Assembly: GCA_024636355.1 (NCBI GenBank)
Contig: JAGXHH010000103.1
Coordinates: forward strand, 1 to 5,810
Direction: 5' to 3'
Source of the DNA: Desulfobacteraceae bacterium
GTDB lineage: Bacteria; Desulfobacterota; Desulfobacteria; Desulfobacterales; Desulfosalsimonadaceae
Length of the DNA: 5,810 nucleotides
This document shows, piece by piece, positions 5,001-5,810 of the stretch; within the stretch, counting starts at the first letter, position 1; the number at the start of each line of letters is the position of its first letter. A program made the position numbers and the translations under genes. The notes beneath the pieces are model-generated. The model was given only the letters and a program-made list of their open reading frames with translations, was not told where the DNA came from and ran no database searches.

Positions 5001-5810
5001 TCCGGATCGGGTTTTCGGGCACCGATGCCCGGATTCCGGAAATGCCCGGGCAACTGGTTCAGGTCGGTGATGTAAAGGTCGGGCACCAGATCAATACAGC
5101 ACGAATCATCAGACCTCAGCCGAAGAGAACGGGCATCTCCTGAGAACAGGGCAGTCTGGAATCCCACTGCCCGGGCGGCGCAGATGTCGTTTCGCATGTC
5201 GTTTCCGATGTAGAGCGTATTTTCAGGGAAAATCTGCCGGCTCCTTAACCTTTTTGCCGCCGCGTCGAACAGCATGGGTGATGGTTTGGCCCGGCCGAAA
5301 ACATAGGAATAGACAATCAGCTCCGGATGGAATCCCAGATTTTCCGGCAGGGCGCCGCAGAAATAATGGAAAAGAAGCGGCGTGTAGAACTGGGCGTTGG
5401 AAATAATGCCGATTGTCAGCCCGGCATCCCTGGATGCCGTTATCAGACGGTTCAAGTGGGGCATCGGCCAGACCGGATTGACGATAAGTTCAAAGCCCAG
5501 GGCAAATCGCCGGACCTTTTCCGTTTCGTTTATGCCGAGCACCTCCGACCAGACCCGGTCGATTTTAATTTCCGGATAATCGATGCCGCGGGATTTTAAT
5601 CGGGCATGTTCAGTGCGAATTGCATCGAAGAACGTCCGGGTAAGCGTTTCAGATGAACATTCCAGCCGTGGGATCGGAGCAGTTCTTCAAGCGCGGGAAT
5701 GGATCCGGCCGTCTTATCCGCCGTCCCGATGCCGCCGGAACCGCTGATAAAAAGTGTTCCATAAACATCGAAGAGGACCGCCCGGACCGGTTCCTTCAGG
5801 CGTCCGGAAG
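4997..5810 (-). pseudogene. HAD-family hydrolase, frameshifted, 5' end outside window
   Basis: All four HAD motifs are visible, but in two reading frames. Motif I (VLFDVYGTLF, nucleophile Asp at 5767-5769) lies in the upstream frame, which runs on from the right edge and would end at a TAA (5596-5598) after ALEELLRSHGWNV plus nonsense. Motif II (IISNAQ, Ser at 5399-5401), motif III (Lys of GRAKPSP at 5285-5287) and motif IV (GNDMRND, Asp at 5198-5200 and 5186-5188) lie in the second frame, which is blocked upstream by a TGA at 5687-5689. Joining the frames near 5654-5658, as if one T had been lost from GTT(T)CA, gives a continuous cap-domain segment SHGWNVSSETLTRTFF. HAD enzymes of this type are cytoplasmic phosphatases or dehalogenase-like hydrolases; the substrate is unknown. 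All catalytic residues survive, so the lesion is recent, a strain-level mutation, or a sequencing error. No slippery heptamer is seen. A GTG at 5542 opens the second frame but would make a protein lacking the nucleophile. Confidence 0.8.

Noticed and set aside
4668..5075. 135-residue plus-strand frame over the FmdB region
   Set aside because: It is antisense to a firm zinc-ribbon gene with a good ribosome site and promoter; no domain seen.
5650..5662. Programmed -1 frameshift in the HAD gene
   Set aside because: The local sequence AATGTTCATCTG has no X-XXY-YYZ slippery heptamer and no obvious downstream structure, and HAD genes are not known to use recoding.

Overview
The window looks like a stretch of chromosome from an anaerobic, probably Gram-negative bacterium. 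The mix of an AMMECR1-domain protein, a COG0731-type radical SAM protein, a short FmdB-type zinc ribbon and several families of intergenic palindromic repeats is what I would expect in Desulfobacterota (Desulfobacteraceae-like). That assignment is an inference; no rRNA or other phylogenetic marker is present. GC content is moderate and does not shift visibly between genes. There are no tRNAs, rRNAs, CRISPR arrays, transposase genes or phage genes.

Layout, left to right. (1) Bases 1-778: the C-terminal part of a GT-B glycosyltransferase, closed by a Rho-independent terminator. (2) Bases 870-1057: a mirror-symmetric element of six small hairpins, with no coding content. (3) Bases 1167-2096: a complete radical SAM protein with a C-terminal winged-helix-like tail. 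(4) Bases 2159-3338, minus strand: a probable two-gene operon, an AMMECR1-domain protein (amrA-like) followed by a small 3D-domain cell-wall lipoprotein; it converges on the radical SAM gene. (5) Bases 3339-3780: a divergent intergenic region holding a good plus-strand promoter, a 28-bp-arm inverted repeat and a 9-bp tandem repeat, leading into (6) a YfcE/COG2129-type metallophosphoesterase at 3781-4437. (7) Bases 4438-4685: another imperfect inverted repeat and a bidirectional terminator. (8) Bases 4686-5810, minus strand: an FmdB-type zinc-ribbon protein with its own sigma70-like promoter, preceded by a HAD-family hydrolase that runs off the right edge and is broken by an apparent one-base deletion near 5656.

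Most genes are single or paired transcription units of general or unknown function, and they do not add up to an obvious pathway. The AMMECR1 protein lacks its usual Memo and PflA-like radical SAM partners in this window; the nearby radical SAM gene belongs to another subfamily. The points most worth following are the precise dyad symmetry of the six-hairpin element, the disrupted HAD gene, and the pairing of an AMMECR1 protein with a cysteine-rich 3D lipoprotein. I see no convincing new defence or mobile system.
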